Assembly (NCBI RefSeq): GCF_024171885.1
Contig: NZ_JAMTCP010000042.1
Coordinates: 1 to 44,807 of the forward strand
Length of the DNA: 44,807 bases
Source of the DNA: Streptoalloteichus tenebrarius
GTDB taxonomy: Bacteria > Actinomycetota > Actinomycetes > Mycobacteriales > Pseudonocardiaceae
Reading direction: 5' to 3'
The notes beneath the pieces are model-generated. The model was not told where the DNA came from. It saw only the letters and a program-made list of their open reading frames with translations, and did no database searches. How positions within the stretch are numbered: the first letter of the stretch is position 1; every line of letters begins with the position of its first letter. Below are positions 1-8,141 of the stretch, piece by piece. The position numbers and the translations under genes were made by a program.

Positions 1-190
1 CAAGGGCCAGTCAACGCCAGTGCCGGCGCGCAGTGTTGTTGCATCTCAAAGGAACCCCATCATCGGGGGTATCCATCACTGGCATACATTCGGCACGCTG
101 TTGAGTTCTCAAAGAACACACGCACACCCTCACCAGACACACAACCGCATGTCCCGATCCGGGGCGCTGTCTCACTTCGCTTGTAACGCC
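1..190 (-). promoter_or_regulatory. 16S rRNA operon leader with boxA (rRNA genes lie left of the window)
   Basis: Read on the minus strand, 119-98 gives TTCTTTGAGAACTCAACAGC, the boxA-type antitermination element found in actinobacterial rRNA leaders. It is followed by the typical leader text: a short GATGATGGGG stem, GTTCCTTTGAGA at about 59-48, and GTCAACGCCAG-like sequence near the left edge. I recognise this order from Streptomyces and related 16S leaders. The mature 16S gene should start roughly 100-200 bases beyond position 1 on the minus strand; none of the rRNA itself is in the window. Confidence 0.85.
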
Positions 191-195
191 CACCA

Positions 196-225
196 ACCCT
201 AGCCGGACCAACTTCGCCCCGTCAA
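196..225 (-). promoter_or_regulatory. rRNA operon promoter, proximal
   Basis: Minus strand -35 TTGACG (225-220), 18-base spacer, -10 TAGGGT (201-196). The -35 is preceded by GGAT, as in the two upstream copies. It lies about 80 bases upstream of boxA. Confidence 0.75.
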
Positions 226-327
226 ATCCACCCGCACCACGCGTTCGCGGCCACAGCGGACCCAACCGAGCAGAAGAACCCTCGAAAGGAGTTCCTCATC
301 GGCCCGTTTTCGGTTTTGGTGTTTCCC

Positions 328-357
328 ACGCTATCCGGCCGTTCCGCGGACTGTCAA
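328..357 (-). promoter_or_regulatory. rRNA operon promoter, middle
   Basis: Minus strand -35 TTGACA (357-352), 18-base spacer, -10 TAGCGT (333-328). The context GGTGGATTTGAC is shared with the proximal promoter, indicating tandem promoters of one family. Confidence 0.75.
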
Positions 358-588
358 ATCCACCCTCATTCCGAGAGGGACCGGGCAGCGCCGCACCCGA
401 CCAGCATGTTCGTGAGTAGTCTTTGGTGTTCACCAGATCCGGAGAGCCCACGCACATCCGCCCCACAAGGAGGAGATCTGGGATCCGAACCGGCGGCCGC
501 CCACTCTACCACCACCCGGTGGGAGCTTGGTTCGCGGCCCCAGCACTCCGGCCCCCGATTCGGGGTCCGTTCCGCGCTGGCCCGGAAG

Positions 589-617
589 AATTTACGCAGC
601 GTCCCCCGGAAGGTCAA
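589..617 (-). promoter_or_regulatory. rRNA operon promoter, distal
   Basis: Minus strand -35 TTGACC (617-612), 17-base spacer, -10 TAAATT (594-589). It begins only 9 bases after the stop codon of the GntR gene, so transcription from that gene would run into the rRNA promoter region. The stretch 1-626 has no credible protein gene. Confidence 0.65.
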
Positions 618-626
618 ATCGCCTGG

Positions 627-1472
627 TCAACGGGACGTTTCCCCCGACAGTGGCGGACTGAGGAAGCCGCGCAGCAGCGAGGCGGTGCCGGCGAGGTGCT
701 CGGCCATCGCCGAGCGCGCCGCGCCCGCGTCGCCGGCGAGGATCGCGGCCACGATCCGCTCGTGCTGCTCCCCCGAGTGCTCGATGTTCCGCTCCAGCAA
801 CGGGATCGCGTCCAGCAGCTCGTTGATCCGGGTCCGCACGTCGGCCACGGCCGAGACCAGGGAGGGCGCGCCGGTGATCTCGGCGATCGCGAGGTGGAGC
901 CGGGAGTCCCTGCGCCGGAAGGCGGCGAGGTCGGAGCCGGCCGCCTCGGCGAGCCGGCACCTCAGGTGCTCGCGCTCGGCCGGCGAGAGGTCGCGCCGCG
1001 CGGCCGCCTCGGCCGCGCCGGTCTCCAGGACGTGCCGCAGGGTGAACACGTCCTCCAGCCCGGCGGCGCCGAGCCGGTGGGCCAGCCCCCGCAGTCCCCT
1101 GCGCGAGGCGCGCGGCGGCCGGTCGACCACGAAGGTGCCGCCGTACCGGCCGCGCCGGGACTCCACGTACCCGGCCTGGTGCAACGCCTGGATGGCCTCG
1201 CGCAGCGTCACCCGGCTGACGCCGAGCCGGGTGGCCAGCTCCCGCTCGGCCGGCAGCCGCTCCCCCGGCCCGACCACGCCGAGGCGGACGGCCTGCAACA
1301 GGCGTTCGACGGTCTCCTCGAAGGCGTTGCCGGTCCGCAGGGGTCGGAACACGGCGTGGTCCGCGCTGACGACCACACCGCTGCCGCCACCGGTGTGACC
1401 GTTCGCCCTGGTCGGAGAGCCAGCAGCACCGACGGCGGGCGCCGTGGCCGGAGAGCCGTCCCGCTTCCGCAC
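627..1472 (-). CDS. GntR family transcriptional regulator, FadR subfamily (FCD domain)
   Basis: 281 aa. An N-terminal winged helix (about residues 50-115, with ERELATRLGVSRVTLREAIQ) is followed by an all-helical FCD domain (about 130-265) with the family's ligand/metal-type D-x3-H and two later histidines (EQHERIV, MAEHL). The GTG at 1472 is chosen because GAGGAG stands 6 bases upstream; a GTG about 35 codons later would also leave a complete domain set, so the first 40 residues may be a non-conserved tail. It follows glyA after a strong hairpin, so it probably has its own transcript. FadR-type regulators commonly accompany the GlnA/PuuD/aldehyde dehydrogenase/permease module found at 5.2-11.3 kb, so control of that module is a reasonable inference; control of the gcv genes is the alternative. 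Confidence 0.88.
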   Translation of the reverse strand: MRKRDGSPATAPAVGAAGSPTRANGHTGGGSGVVVSADHAVFRPLRTGNAFEETVERLLQAVRLGVVGPGERLPAERELATRLGVSRVTLREAIQALHQAGYVESRRGRYGGTFVVDRPPRASRRGLRGLAHRLGAAGLEDVFTLRHVLETGAAEAAARRDLSPAEREHLRCRLAEAAGSDLAAFRRRDSRLHLAIAEITGAPSLVSAVADVRTRINELLDAIPLLERNIEHSGEQHERIVAAILAGDAGAARSAMAEHLAGTASLLRGFLSPPLSGETSR

Positions 1473-1577
1473 CGCGTTCTCCTCACGGGCAGTCGTCTGG
1501 CCGAGGACAGGGTAGGTGGTCGCCGCTGGCGCGGCCGTCGGTTCTGGCGCGGGGCGATCGCCCCGCGAAGACGGCTC

Positions 1578-1610
1578 GGCGCCGCGACACCGGGTGGGTG
1601 TCGCGGCGCC
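1578..1610 (-). terminator. Hairpin terminator after glyA
   Basis: Perfect 14-bp stem GGCGCCGCGACACC (1578-1591) with GGTGTCGCGGCGCC (1597-1610) and a 5-base loop. It lies 21 bases past the glyA stop, between glyA and the GntR gene. There is no clear T tract, as is usual in this GC range. Confidence 0.75.
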
Positions 1611-1630
1611 GGGGGCCACCGGTCGGGACG

Positions 1631-2899
1631 TCAGGCGCCCAGGTCCGGGTAGAGCGGGTGCTTGGCCGCGAGCGCCGACACCCGGTCGCGCAGCGCGTCG
1701 AGGTCGGGCCGCGGCTGGAGGGCGCGGGCGATCACGTCCGCGACCTCGGCGAAGTCCTCGGCGGTGAAGCCCCTGGTGGCCAGCGCCGGGGTGCCGATGC
1801 GCAGGCCGGAGGTGACCATCGGCGGCCGGGGGTCGAACGGCACCGCGTTGCGGTTGACGGTGATGCCGATCGAGTGCAGCAGGTCCTCGGCCTGCTTGCC
1901 GTCCAGCTCGGAGTCGCGCAGGTCGACCAGCACCAGGTGCACGTCGGTGCCGCCGGTGAGGACCCGCACGCCGGCGGCGGCGCAGTCGTCCTGGCCGAGC
2001 CGTTCGGCCAGGACGCGCGCGCCCTCCAGGGTGCGCCGCTGGCGGTCGGCGAACTCGGGGCTGGCCGCGACCTTGAACGCCACGGCCTTGGCCGCGATGA
2101 CGTGCTCCAACGGGCCGCCCTGCTGGCCGGGGAACACCGCGGAGTTGATCTTCTTGGCGAGCGCGGCGTCGTTGGTCATGATCACGCCGCCGCGCGGGCC
2201 GCCCAGCGTCTTGTGCGTGGTCGTGGTGACCACGTGCGCGTGCGGCACCGGGTTGGGGTGCAGGCCGGCGGCGACCAGGCCGGCGAAGTGCGCCATGTCC
2301 ACCATGAGGTGGGCGCCGACCTCGTCGGCGATCCGGCGGAACTCGGCGAAGTCGAGCTGGCGCGGGTAGGCGGACCAGCCCGCCACGATCAGCTTCGGCT
2401 GGTGCTCCTTGGCCAGGCGCTCCACCTCGGCCATGTCGACCTGGTAGTTCTCCTCCGACACGTGGTAGGCGACCACGTTGTAGAGCTTGCCGGAGAAGTT
2501 GATCCGCATGCCGTGGGTGAGGTGGCCGCCGTGGGCCAGGTCGAGGCCCAGGATGGTGTCGCCCGGCTCCAGCAGGGCGAACATGGCGGCGGCGTTGGCC
2601 TGGGCGCCGGAGTGCGGCTGCACGTTGGCGAAGCCGGCGCCGAACAGCGACTTGATCCGCTCGATGGCCAGGCGCTCGACGACGTCGACGTGCTCGCAAC
2701 CCCCGTAGTAGCGCCGACCCGGGTAGCCCTCGGCGTACTTGTTGGTCAGCACCGAGCCCTGCGCTTCGAGCACCGCCACCGGGGCGAAGTTCTCCGACGC
2801 GATCATCTCCAGCGTGGTCTGCTGGCGACGCAGCTCGGCGCCCACCGCCGCCGCGACCTCGGGGTCGAGCTCGGCGAGCGGGGCGTGCATCAGGTCCAT
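1631..2899 (-). CDS. glyA: Serine hydroxymethyltransferase
   Basis: 422 aa, full length for the family. A PLP enzyme that interconverts serine plus tetrahydrofolate with glycine plus 5,10-methylene-tetrahydrofolate in the cytoplasm. Visible motifs are [10 protein letters not shown] near the N-terminus, [29 protein letters not shown], and the PLP-lysine loop [14 protein letters not shown] with K230. It is third in gcvT-gcvH-glyA under one glycine riboswitch, 15 bases after gcvH. This arrangement lets the glycine cleavage system feed C1 units and glycine directly to serine synthesis. Confidence 0.97.
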   Translation of the reverse strand: MDLMHAPLAELDPEVAAAVGAELRRQQTTLEMIASENFAPVAVLEAQGSVLTNKYAEGYPGRRYYGGCEHVDVVERLAIERIKSLFGAGFANVQPHSGAQANAAAMFALLEPGDTILGLDLAHGGHLTHGMRINFSGKLYNVVAYHVSEENYQVDMAEVERLAKEHQPKLIVAGWSAYPRQLDFAEFRRIADEVGAHLMVDMAHFAGLVAAGLHPNPVPHAHVVTTTTHKTLGGPRGGVIMTNDAALAKKINSAVFPGQQGGPLEHVIAAKAVAFKVAASPEFADRQRRTLEGARVLAERLGQDDCAAAGVRVLTGGTDVHLVLVDLRDSELDGKQAEDLLHSIGITVNRNAVPFDPRPPMVTSGLRIGTPALATRGFTAEDFAEVADVIARALQPRPDLDALRDRVSALAAKHPLYPDLGA

Positions 2900-2914
2900 G
2901 CGTAGCTCCTCGTG

Positions 2915-3295
2915 TCAGTCGTCAGCGCCGACGAGGGCACGGTAACCCGCGGCGTCGAGCAGCTCGGGCAGGGCGTCCACCCGCACGCGGAACAGCCAGC
3001 CCGCGCCGTAGGGGTCGCTGTTGACCAGGCCGGGGTCGTCGACCACGGCGGTGTTGACCTCGACGACCTCGCCGGTGGCCGGAGCGTACAGGTCGCTGAC
3101 GGACTTGGTGGACTCGATCTCGCCGCAGGTCTGGCCGGCGGTCACCTGGTCGCCGACCTCGGGGAGCTGGACGAACACGACGTCGCCGAGCGAGGTGGCG
3201 GCGTGGGCGGTGACGCCGATCGTGGTCACGCCGTCCTCGACGGCGGTGCACCACTCGTGCTCCTCGCTGTAGCGCAGGTTCTCGGGAACGCTCAT
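2915..3295 (-). CDS. gcvH: Glycine cleavage system H protein
   Basis: 126 aa, normal length. It is the lipoyl carrier that shuttles the aminomethyl group between the P, T and L proteins. The lipoylation motif [12 protein letters not shown] places the lipoyl-lysine at K64; the N-terminal YSEEHEWC and the C-terminal [10 protein letters not shown] are typical. The leader between gcvT and gcvH (3296-3436) contains the palindrome TCCACAGTGGA overlapping the GGAGG ribosome-binding site. No gcvP is in the window, so the P protein must be encoded elsewhere. Confidence 0.97.
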   Translation of the reverse strand: MSVPENLRYSEEHEWCTAVEDGVTTIGVTAHAATSLGDVVFVQLPEVGDQVTAGQTCGEIESTKSVSDLYAPATGEVVEVNTAVVDDPGLVNSDPYGAGWLFRVRVDALPELLDAAGYRALVGADD

Positions 3296-3436
3296 GTCAG
3301 GTCCTCCACTGTGGAGAGTCGGGGAGAGTCGGGGTGTCCGCCGCGGGCGCGACGGGGCGCGCCGGCACGCGCTGGGGCGGTGGCGGCGGGAGAAGAGAAG
3401 GAGCGGGAGAAGGGAAGGAGCGGAGCCGGGAAGGGG

Positions 3437-4564
3437 TCAGGACTCGCGGCGGTAGAAGGGCAGCGGGACCACGTCGACCGGCTCCTGCCGGCCGCGGACG
3501 TCGACGGCCAGCTCGGTGCCGGGTTCGGCCCGGTCGACGGGGACGTAGGCCATGGCGACCGGCTTGCCCAGGGTGGGCGAGGGCGCGCCGCTGGTCACGA
3601 CGCCGAGGGGCGCGCCGGTGGCGGGGTCGACGACGGGGTAGCCGGCGCGCGGGGCGCGGCGGCCCCTGCCCACGAGGCCGACGAGGGTCTCGCGCGGGCC
3701 GGCCTCGGCGCGGGCCAGCAGCGCGTCGCGCCCGACGAAGTCGCCCTTGTCGAACTTGACCACGCGGCCGAGCCCGGCTTCGAAGGGGGTGCGCTCGCGG
3801 GTCAGCTCGTTGCCGTACAAGGGCATGCCGGCCTCCAGCCGGAGGCTGTCGCGGCAGGCCAGGCCGGCCGGCAGCGGGACCTGCGGGCCGCCGGCGGCGC
3901 GCAGCGCGTTCCACAGGGGCTCGGCGTCGTCGGGGGCGCAGAACAGCTCGAACCCGTCCTCGCCGGTGTAGCCGGTGCGGGCGAGCAGCACGGGGTGGCC
4001 GGAGACGGTCGTCGGGACCGAGGCGTAGTACTTGAGCGCGCCGAGGTCGGCGTCGGTGAGCGGGGTGAGCAGGTCCACCGCGCGCGGTCCCTGCACCGCG
4101 AGCAGCGCCTGGTCCTCGGTGGCGTCGCGCAGCTCGGTGTCGAACCCGGCGACCCGCTCGGTCAGGGCGGCCAGGACCACCGCGGTGTTCGCGGCGTTGG
4201 CGACGACGAGGTACTCCTGTTGGCCGGTGCGGTAGACGATGAGGTCGTCGAGGACGCCGCCGTCGGTGTCACAGATCATCGTGTAGCGGGCGCGGTGCAC
4301 GGCGAGCTTGCCGATGTTGCCGACCAGCGCGTGGTCCAGCGCGGCGGCGGACCCGGGGCCGGTGAGGACGATCTCGCCCATGTGGGACAGGTCGAACAGG
4401 CCGGCGGCGTTGCGGACCGCGTGGTGCTCGGCCAGCTCGCTGGTGTAGCGCAGCGGCATGGTCCACCCGGCGAAGTCGGTCATCGACGCGCCGAGCGCGA
4501 CGTGCACCGCGTGCAGCGGGGTGGGCCGGGACCGGTCCTGGTGCGACGTGTCCTGGTGCGACAT
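3437..4564 (-). CDS. gcvT: Aminomethyltransferase (glycine cleavage T protein)
   Basis: 375 aa. It transfers the methylene group from lipoyl-bound aminomethyl to tetrahydrofolate, releasing ammonia. Typical segments are DFAGWTMPLRY, GLFDLSHMGEI, the ARYTMICDTDGGVLDD core near residue 90, and the C-terminal barrel with LARTGYTGEDGFELF and GAPSPTLGKP. The ATG at 4564 is preceded by GAGGGAG with 5-base spacing; the open frame extends upstream, but that part is the riboswitch. It is first in the operon and directly downstream of the riboswitch. Confidence 0.96.
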   Translation of the reverse strand: MSHQDTSHQDRSRPTPLHAVHVALGASMTDFAGWTMPLRYTSELAEHHAVRNAAGLFDLSHMGEIVLTGPGSAAALDHALVGNIGKLAVHRARYTMICDTDGGVLDDLIVYRTGQQEYLVVANAANTAVVLAALTERVAGFDTELRDATEDQALLAVQGPRAVDLLTPLTDADLGALKYYASVPTTVSGHPVLLARTGYTGEDGFELFCAPDDAEPLWNALRAAGGPQVPLPAGLACRDSLRLEAGMPLYGNELTRERTPFEAGLGRVVKFDKGDFVGRDALLARAEAGPRETLVGLVGRGRRAPRAGYPVVDPATGAPLGVVTSGAPSPTLGKPVAMAYVPVDRAEPGTELAVDVRGRQEPVDVVPLPFYRRES

Positions 4565-4605
4565 GGAGGCTCCCTCGCTCGTGCCGGCGCTCCACCGGCA
4601 TGCCT

Positions 4606-4808
4606 GGGTCGGCCTCCCCGCTCTGTCATGGACCTGAGAGCTTCGCCGCGTCCCGGGGACGGGTTTGCACCGTGGGTGAGGACGCGGGCGCGCCCGCGGT
4701 CCTGCTTTCCAGAGTTCGCCTCGCCCGAACGGTTGGTGGTGCCTGAGAGTTTCCAGGGAGTGGTTGCTCCTTCGGCGCCCCCGGTCGTCGCCGGAGGTCT
4801 CTCCCGCC
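4606..4808 (-). promoter_or_regulatory. Tandem glycine riboswitch (two aptamers)
   Basis: On the minus strand aptamer 1 runs about 4808-4698: GGGAGAGACC, GGCGCCGAAGGAGCAA, then ACTCTCAGGCACC, AACCG, GGCGA and CTCTGGAAAG, the canonical glycine aptamer order. Aptamer 2 runs about 4700-4606: a long GC stem, CACGGTGCAAACCCG, GCTCTCAGGTCCATGACAGAG and a closing GGGGAGG. Together they form the usual cooperative two-aptamer switch in the gcvT leader, expected to turn on the operon when glycine is high. About 40 bases separate aptamer 2 from the start codon. Confidence 0.95.
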
Positions 4809-4844
4809 CGGGCTCGAACGGCGCTGTGTTCGGTTGTGGCCCGC

Positions 4845-4850
4845 AGCATA
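4845..4850 (-). promoter_or_regulatory. Possible -10 of the gcv operon promoter
   Basis: Minus strand TATGCT (4850-4845) stands about 35 bases upstream of the riboswitch. No good -35 is visible at 17-18 bases, so the call is weak. Confidence 0.3.
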
Positions 4851-4910
4851 CGCAAGGCCGGTCGAACCGCCTACCCCAACGGGTGAACTCGGGATCGGTG
4901 GTCGCGCGTC

Positions 4911-5073
4911 GTATACAATCAACGGTCCGCAGCCCTGCTTCTTCGCCTTCCGTATACGATCAACGGCCCTGGCCCCGGGACCTCGCTTTCCGTCTTCGTT
5001 CGACGAACACCACCTTCAGGCCCTCGCCTTTCGTCTTCGTTCGCCGTCACCCGGGCAGGCTTCTCATTTCTGA
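4911..5073. repeat. Degenerate tandem array, four 40-41-bp units
   Basis: Units begin at 4911, 4952, 4992 and 5033 (steps 41, 40, 41). Units 1 and 2 share GTATAC[A/G]ATCAACGG; units 3 and 4 share GTCTTCGTTCG; all end in a pyrimidine-rich tail such as CTTCGCCTTCC or CTCGCCTTTC. The array fills most of the gene-less gap 4809-5201 between the gcv leader and the SDR gene. Confidence 0.7.
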
Positions 5074-5201
5074 CGCGATCGACGGCGGTCACGGCCGGGG
5101 AGCCCCAAGCACCCCCACCCATTTCGACGCGTCCGGGAGGGATTTCCCCGCTGGCGCGCGAAAACCCCGGAGAACACCGACGTCCGTCGCGCGACGGCCA
5201 T

Positions 5202-5966
5202 TCACAGCGGGGTGACGTACGCGCCGGAGATGCCGCCGTCGACAAGGAAGGTGGACGCGGTGACGAAGGAGGCGTCGTCGCTGGCCAGGAAGGCCACGGC
5301 TCCGGCGATCTCCTCGGGTCGGGCGAACCGGCCCATCGGCACGTGCACCAGGCGGCGGGCGGCCCGCTCCGGGTCCTTGGCGAACAGCTCCTGGAGCAGC
5401 GGGGTGCTCACCGGGCCGGGGCACAGCGCGTTGACCCGGATGCCCTCACGGGCGAACTGCACGCCCAGCTCCCTGCTCATCGCCAGCACCCCGCCCTTGG
5501 AGGCGGTGTAGGAGATCTGCGAGGTCGCCGCGCCCATCACCGCCACGAACGAGGCGGTGTTGATGATCGACCCCCTCCCCTGCCGGAGCATGTGCGGGAT
5601 CGCGTGCTTGCAGCACAGGTAGACCGAGGTGAGGTTGACCTCCTGCACCCGCCGCCAGGCGTCCAGCCCGGTGACCAGGATCGAGTCGTCCTCCGGCGGG
5701 GAGATCCCGGCGTTGTTGAAGGCGATGTCGACCGAGCCGCACTCGTCGTTCGCGGTCCGGAACAGCGCCTCGACCTCGGACTCGTCGGTGACGTCCACCC
5801 GCACGAACAGGCCGTCGACCTCGGCCGCCGCCGCCTTGCCCGTCGCCTCGTCAATGTCGGCGCACACCACGCGCGCGCCCTCGGCGGCCAGCCGCCGCGC
5901 GCTGGCCAGCCCGATCCCGCTGCCGGCGCCGGTGACGACGGCGACACGGCCATGGAGACGCTGCAC
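5202..5966 (-). CDS. SDR family NAD(P)-dependent oxidoreductase
   Basis: 254 aa classical short-chain dehydrogenase/reductase. It has the nucleotide-binding TGAGSGIG (residues 12-19), NNAG (84-87), catalytic S139, and Y153-x3-K157 (YTASK), followed by the PGPVSTPL substrate loop and a C-terminal VDGGISG. It is last in the ligase-hydrolase-aldehyde dehydrogenase-SDR operon, 3 bases after the aldehyde dehydrogenase. Its place suggests oxidation of the alcohol of gamma-glutamyl-ethanolamide to the aldehyde used by its neighbour, but substrate is inferred only from context. Similar proteins are often annotated 3-oxoacyl-ACP reductase. Confidence 0.92.
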   Translation of the reverse strand: MQRLHGRVAVVTGAGSGIGLASARRLAAEGARVVCADIDEATGKAAAAEVDGLFVRVDVTDESEVEALFRTANDECGSVDIAFNNAGISPPEDDSILVTGLDAWRRVQEVNLTSVYLCCKHAIPHMLRQGRGSIINTASFVAVMGAATSQISYTASKGGVLAMSRELGVQFAREGIRVNALCPGPVSTPLLQELFAKDPERAARRLVHVPMGRFARPEEIAGAVAFLASDDASFVTASTFLVDGGISGAYVTPL

Positions 5967-5969
5967 TCT

Positions 5970-7334
5970 TCACTCCTCCGTCGCGATGAACACGTTCTTG
6001 GTCTCGGTGAACGCGGTGAGCGCGTCCGGGCCCAGCTCCCGGCCGAGGCCGGACTGCTTGACCCCGCCGAAGGGCGTCCAGTACCGGACCGAGGAGTGCG
6101 AGTTGACCGAGAGGTTCCCCGCCTCCACGGCCCGGGAGACGCGCAGGGCGCGGCCCACGTCCCTGGTCCAGATCGAGCCGGACAGCCCGTACTCGGTGTC
6201 GTTGGCGAGGCGGACGGCGTCGGCCTCGTCGGTGAACGGCATGACGGACACCACGGGGCCGAAGATCTCCTCGCGCCAGCTCCGCTCGGCGCCGGTCGCG
6301 GCGAGCAGGACCGTCGGCGGGTACCAGAACCCGGGGCCGTCGGGGCAGCCTCCCCGGAACGCCACCTCGCTTTCGTCCACATAGGACGCAACCGTCTCCA
6401 GCCGCTCGGCGGAGATGAGCGGTCCCATCTCGGAGGTCTCCCGCGTCGGGTCCTCCACGCGGACCGCCGCGACCGCCGGCTCCAGCAGGTCGAGGAAGCG
6501 GTCGTACACCTCGCGCTGGACGAGGATCCTGGACCGGGCGCAGCAGTCCTGCCCGGCGTTGTCGAACACCGCGTACGGCGCGGTGGCCGCCGCGCGCTCC
6601 AGGTCGGCGTCGGCGAAGACGATGTTGGCGCTCTTGCCGCCCAGTTCCAGCGTCAGCCGCTTCACCCGCCGCGCGGCGGAAGCCATGATCGACCGGCCCA
6701 CGCGGGACGACCCGGTGAAGCAGATCTTGCGGACGTCGGGGTGCTCCACCAGCCGGCCGCCGACCTCGGCGCCCCGCCCGGGCAGCACCTGGAACACCCC
6801 CTCGGGGATGCCGGCGGCCGTGGCCAGCTCGCCGAGCCGGATCGCGGTCAACGGCGTCAGCTCGGCGGGCTTGAGCACGACGGTGTTGCCGGCGGCGAGG
6901 GCCGGCGCGAAGCCCCACGTCGCGATGGTCATCGGGAAGTTCCACGGCACGATCACCCCGACGACGCCGAGCGGCTCCGCGAAGGTCACGTCCAGCCCGC
7001 CCGGCACGGGGATCTGCCGGCCGAACAGCCGTTCCGGGGCGGCGGCGTAGTAGTGCAGCACGTCGCGCACGTTGCCAGCCTCCCAGCGGGCGTTGCGGAT
7101 CGTGTGCCCGGCGTCGCGCACCTCCAGGGCGGCCAGCTCCTCGCGGTGCTCGTCGACCAGGTCGGCGAACCGGCGCAGCAGCCGGGCCCGGTCGCCCGGC
7201 GCGACCGCGCGCCACGCGGGGAACGCCGCGACCGCCGTGGCGACCGCCGCGTCGGTCTCCTCGACGGAGGCCATGGGCACCGCGGCGACCACCTCGCCGG
7301 TCGCCGGGTTGATCACGTCCTGGGTCCGCGTCAC
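5970..7334 (-). CDS. Aldehyde dehydrogenase family protein
   Basis: 454 aa NAD(P)+-dependent aldehyde dehydrogenase. Visible are VPWNFPM (130-136), LKPAELTPL, the FTGSSRVGR nucleotide turn (206-214), catalytic Glu in LELGGK (E230) and the catalytic cysteine in AGQDCCARSR (C264). The GTG at 7334 overlaps the TGA of the upstream hydrolase (GTGA) and has GGGAG upstream, so the two are translationally coupled. In the gamma-glutamylation pathway it would oxidise gamma-glutamyl-aminoaldehyde to the acid. The final LSVNSHSSVRYWTPFGGVKQSG matches enzymes acting on aminoaldehydes, but the exact substrate is inferred. Confidence 0.94.
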   Translation of the reverse strand: MTRTQDVINPATGEVVAAVPMASVEETDAAVATAVAAFPAWRAVAPGDRARLLRRFADLVDEHREELAALEVRDAGHTIRNARWEAGNVRDVLHYYAAAPERLFGRQIPVPGGLDVTFAEPLGVVGVIVPWNFPMTIATWGFAPALAAGNTVVLKPAELTPLTAIRLGELATAAGIPEGVFQVLPGRGAEVGGRLVEHPDVRKICFTGSSRVGRSIMASAARRVKRLTLELGGKSANIVFADADLERAAATAPYAVFDNAGQDCCARSRILVQREVYDRFLDLLEPAVAAVRVEDPTRETSEMGPLISAERLETVASYVDESEVAFRGGCPDGPGFWYPPTVLLAATGAERSWREEIFGPVVSVMPFTDEADAVRLANDTEYGLSGSIWTRDVGRALRVSRAVEAGNLSVNSHSSVRYWTPFGGVKQSGLGRELGPDALTAFTETKNVFIATEE

Positions 7335-8125
7335 CGGTTCTCCCTCGTGTCCGCGCGGGTCCTCGCGACCTCGACCAGCGCGGCGAACAGGCGCAGGGCC
7401 GCGCTCGCCGGCCCCTCCCCCACCGCCCCGCCCCGGTCCTGGTCCTGGTCCTGGTCCTGGTCGGGGAGGGTTTCGGCGTCCTGCTCCGGATGCCACTGCA
7501 CCCCGACCACGAACGCCCGGCGCGCGTCCTCGACCGCCTCGACCGTGCCGTCCTCGGCCCACGCCACCGCCGCCAGCCCGGCGCCCAGCTCGGCCACGGC
7601 CTGGTGGTGGTAGCAGGAGACCGCGCACCGGGGACCGATCCAGCGGGCCAGGCCGCTGCCGGGGTCGACGCGCACGGTCGTGCTGCCGAAGAGGGCGGGC
7701 GCGGGCCGGTGACCGGCGTGGCCGACGTCGTCGGGCAGGTGTTGGCGGAGCGTCCCGCCGTACCCGACGTTGAGGAGTTGCATTCCCCGGCAGACCCCGA
7801 GCACGGGCAGGTCCCGGTCGAGGGCGTGCCGGAGCAGCCCCAGTTCCCAGGAGTCACGCTCGGGTCGGGTCTCCGTGGTGCGGGGATGGGGCTTCGCCCG
7901 GTAGGTCGCCGGATCGACGTCCGCGCCGCCGGCCAGCACCAGCCCGTCGAGCGCCCGCACGACCTCGGCCGCGCCGGTCTCCAACGGTGGCAACAGGACG
8001 GGCACGCCTCCCGCCCGCAGCACGATGTCGCTGTAGGAGCGGGGAAGCAGGTCGGCGGGGCGCCTCCACACGCCCCACCCCGCCACCTCCGAGTACGTGC
8101 TGACGCCGATCAGCGGCCGGCTCAC
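7331..8125 (-). CDS. PuuD-like gamma-glutamyl hydrolase (class I glutamine amidotransferase fold)
   Basis: 264 aa. The peptidase C26 catalytic triad is visible: nucleophile C112 in LGVCRGMQ, H212 and E214 in VQWHPEQ. The family removes the gamma-glutamyl group from gamma-glutamyl-aminobutyrate and similar amides. Start GTG at 8125 lies 16 bases after the ligase stop; an earlier start at 8161 would overlap the ligase by 20 bases. Just after the HPE motif is a DQ repeat (residues about 222-230) encoded by a hexamer tandem repeat, normally absent here, followed by the usual C-terminal helix. Confidence 0.92.
   Translation of the reverse strand: MSRPLIGVSTYSEVAGWGVWRRPADLLPRSYSDIVLRAGGVPVLLPPLETGAAEVVRALDGLVLAGGADVDPATYRAKPHPRTTETRPERDSWELGLLRHALDRDLPVLGVCRGMQLLNVGYGGTLRQHLPDDVGHAGHRPAPALFGSTTVRVDPGSGLARWIGPRCAVSCYHHQAVAELGAGLAAVAWAEDGTVEAVEDARRAFVVGVQWHPEQDAETLPDQDQDQDQDRGGAVGEGPASAALRLFAALVEVARTRADTRENR
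7436..7463. repeat. Hexanucleotide tandem repeat inside the PuuD-like gene
   Basis: Four and a half copies of GGTCCT, read in frame on the minus strand as alternating Asp-Gln. The unit is a multiple of three, so copy-number change would leave the frame intact. Confidence 0.85.
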
Positions 8126-8141
8126 CGGTGTCCCGTCCCCG

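Noticed and set aside
4911-5073. CRISPR-like array from the 41-bp periodicity
   Set aside because: Only four units, poorly conserved repeats and no cas genes.
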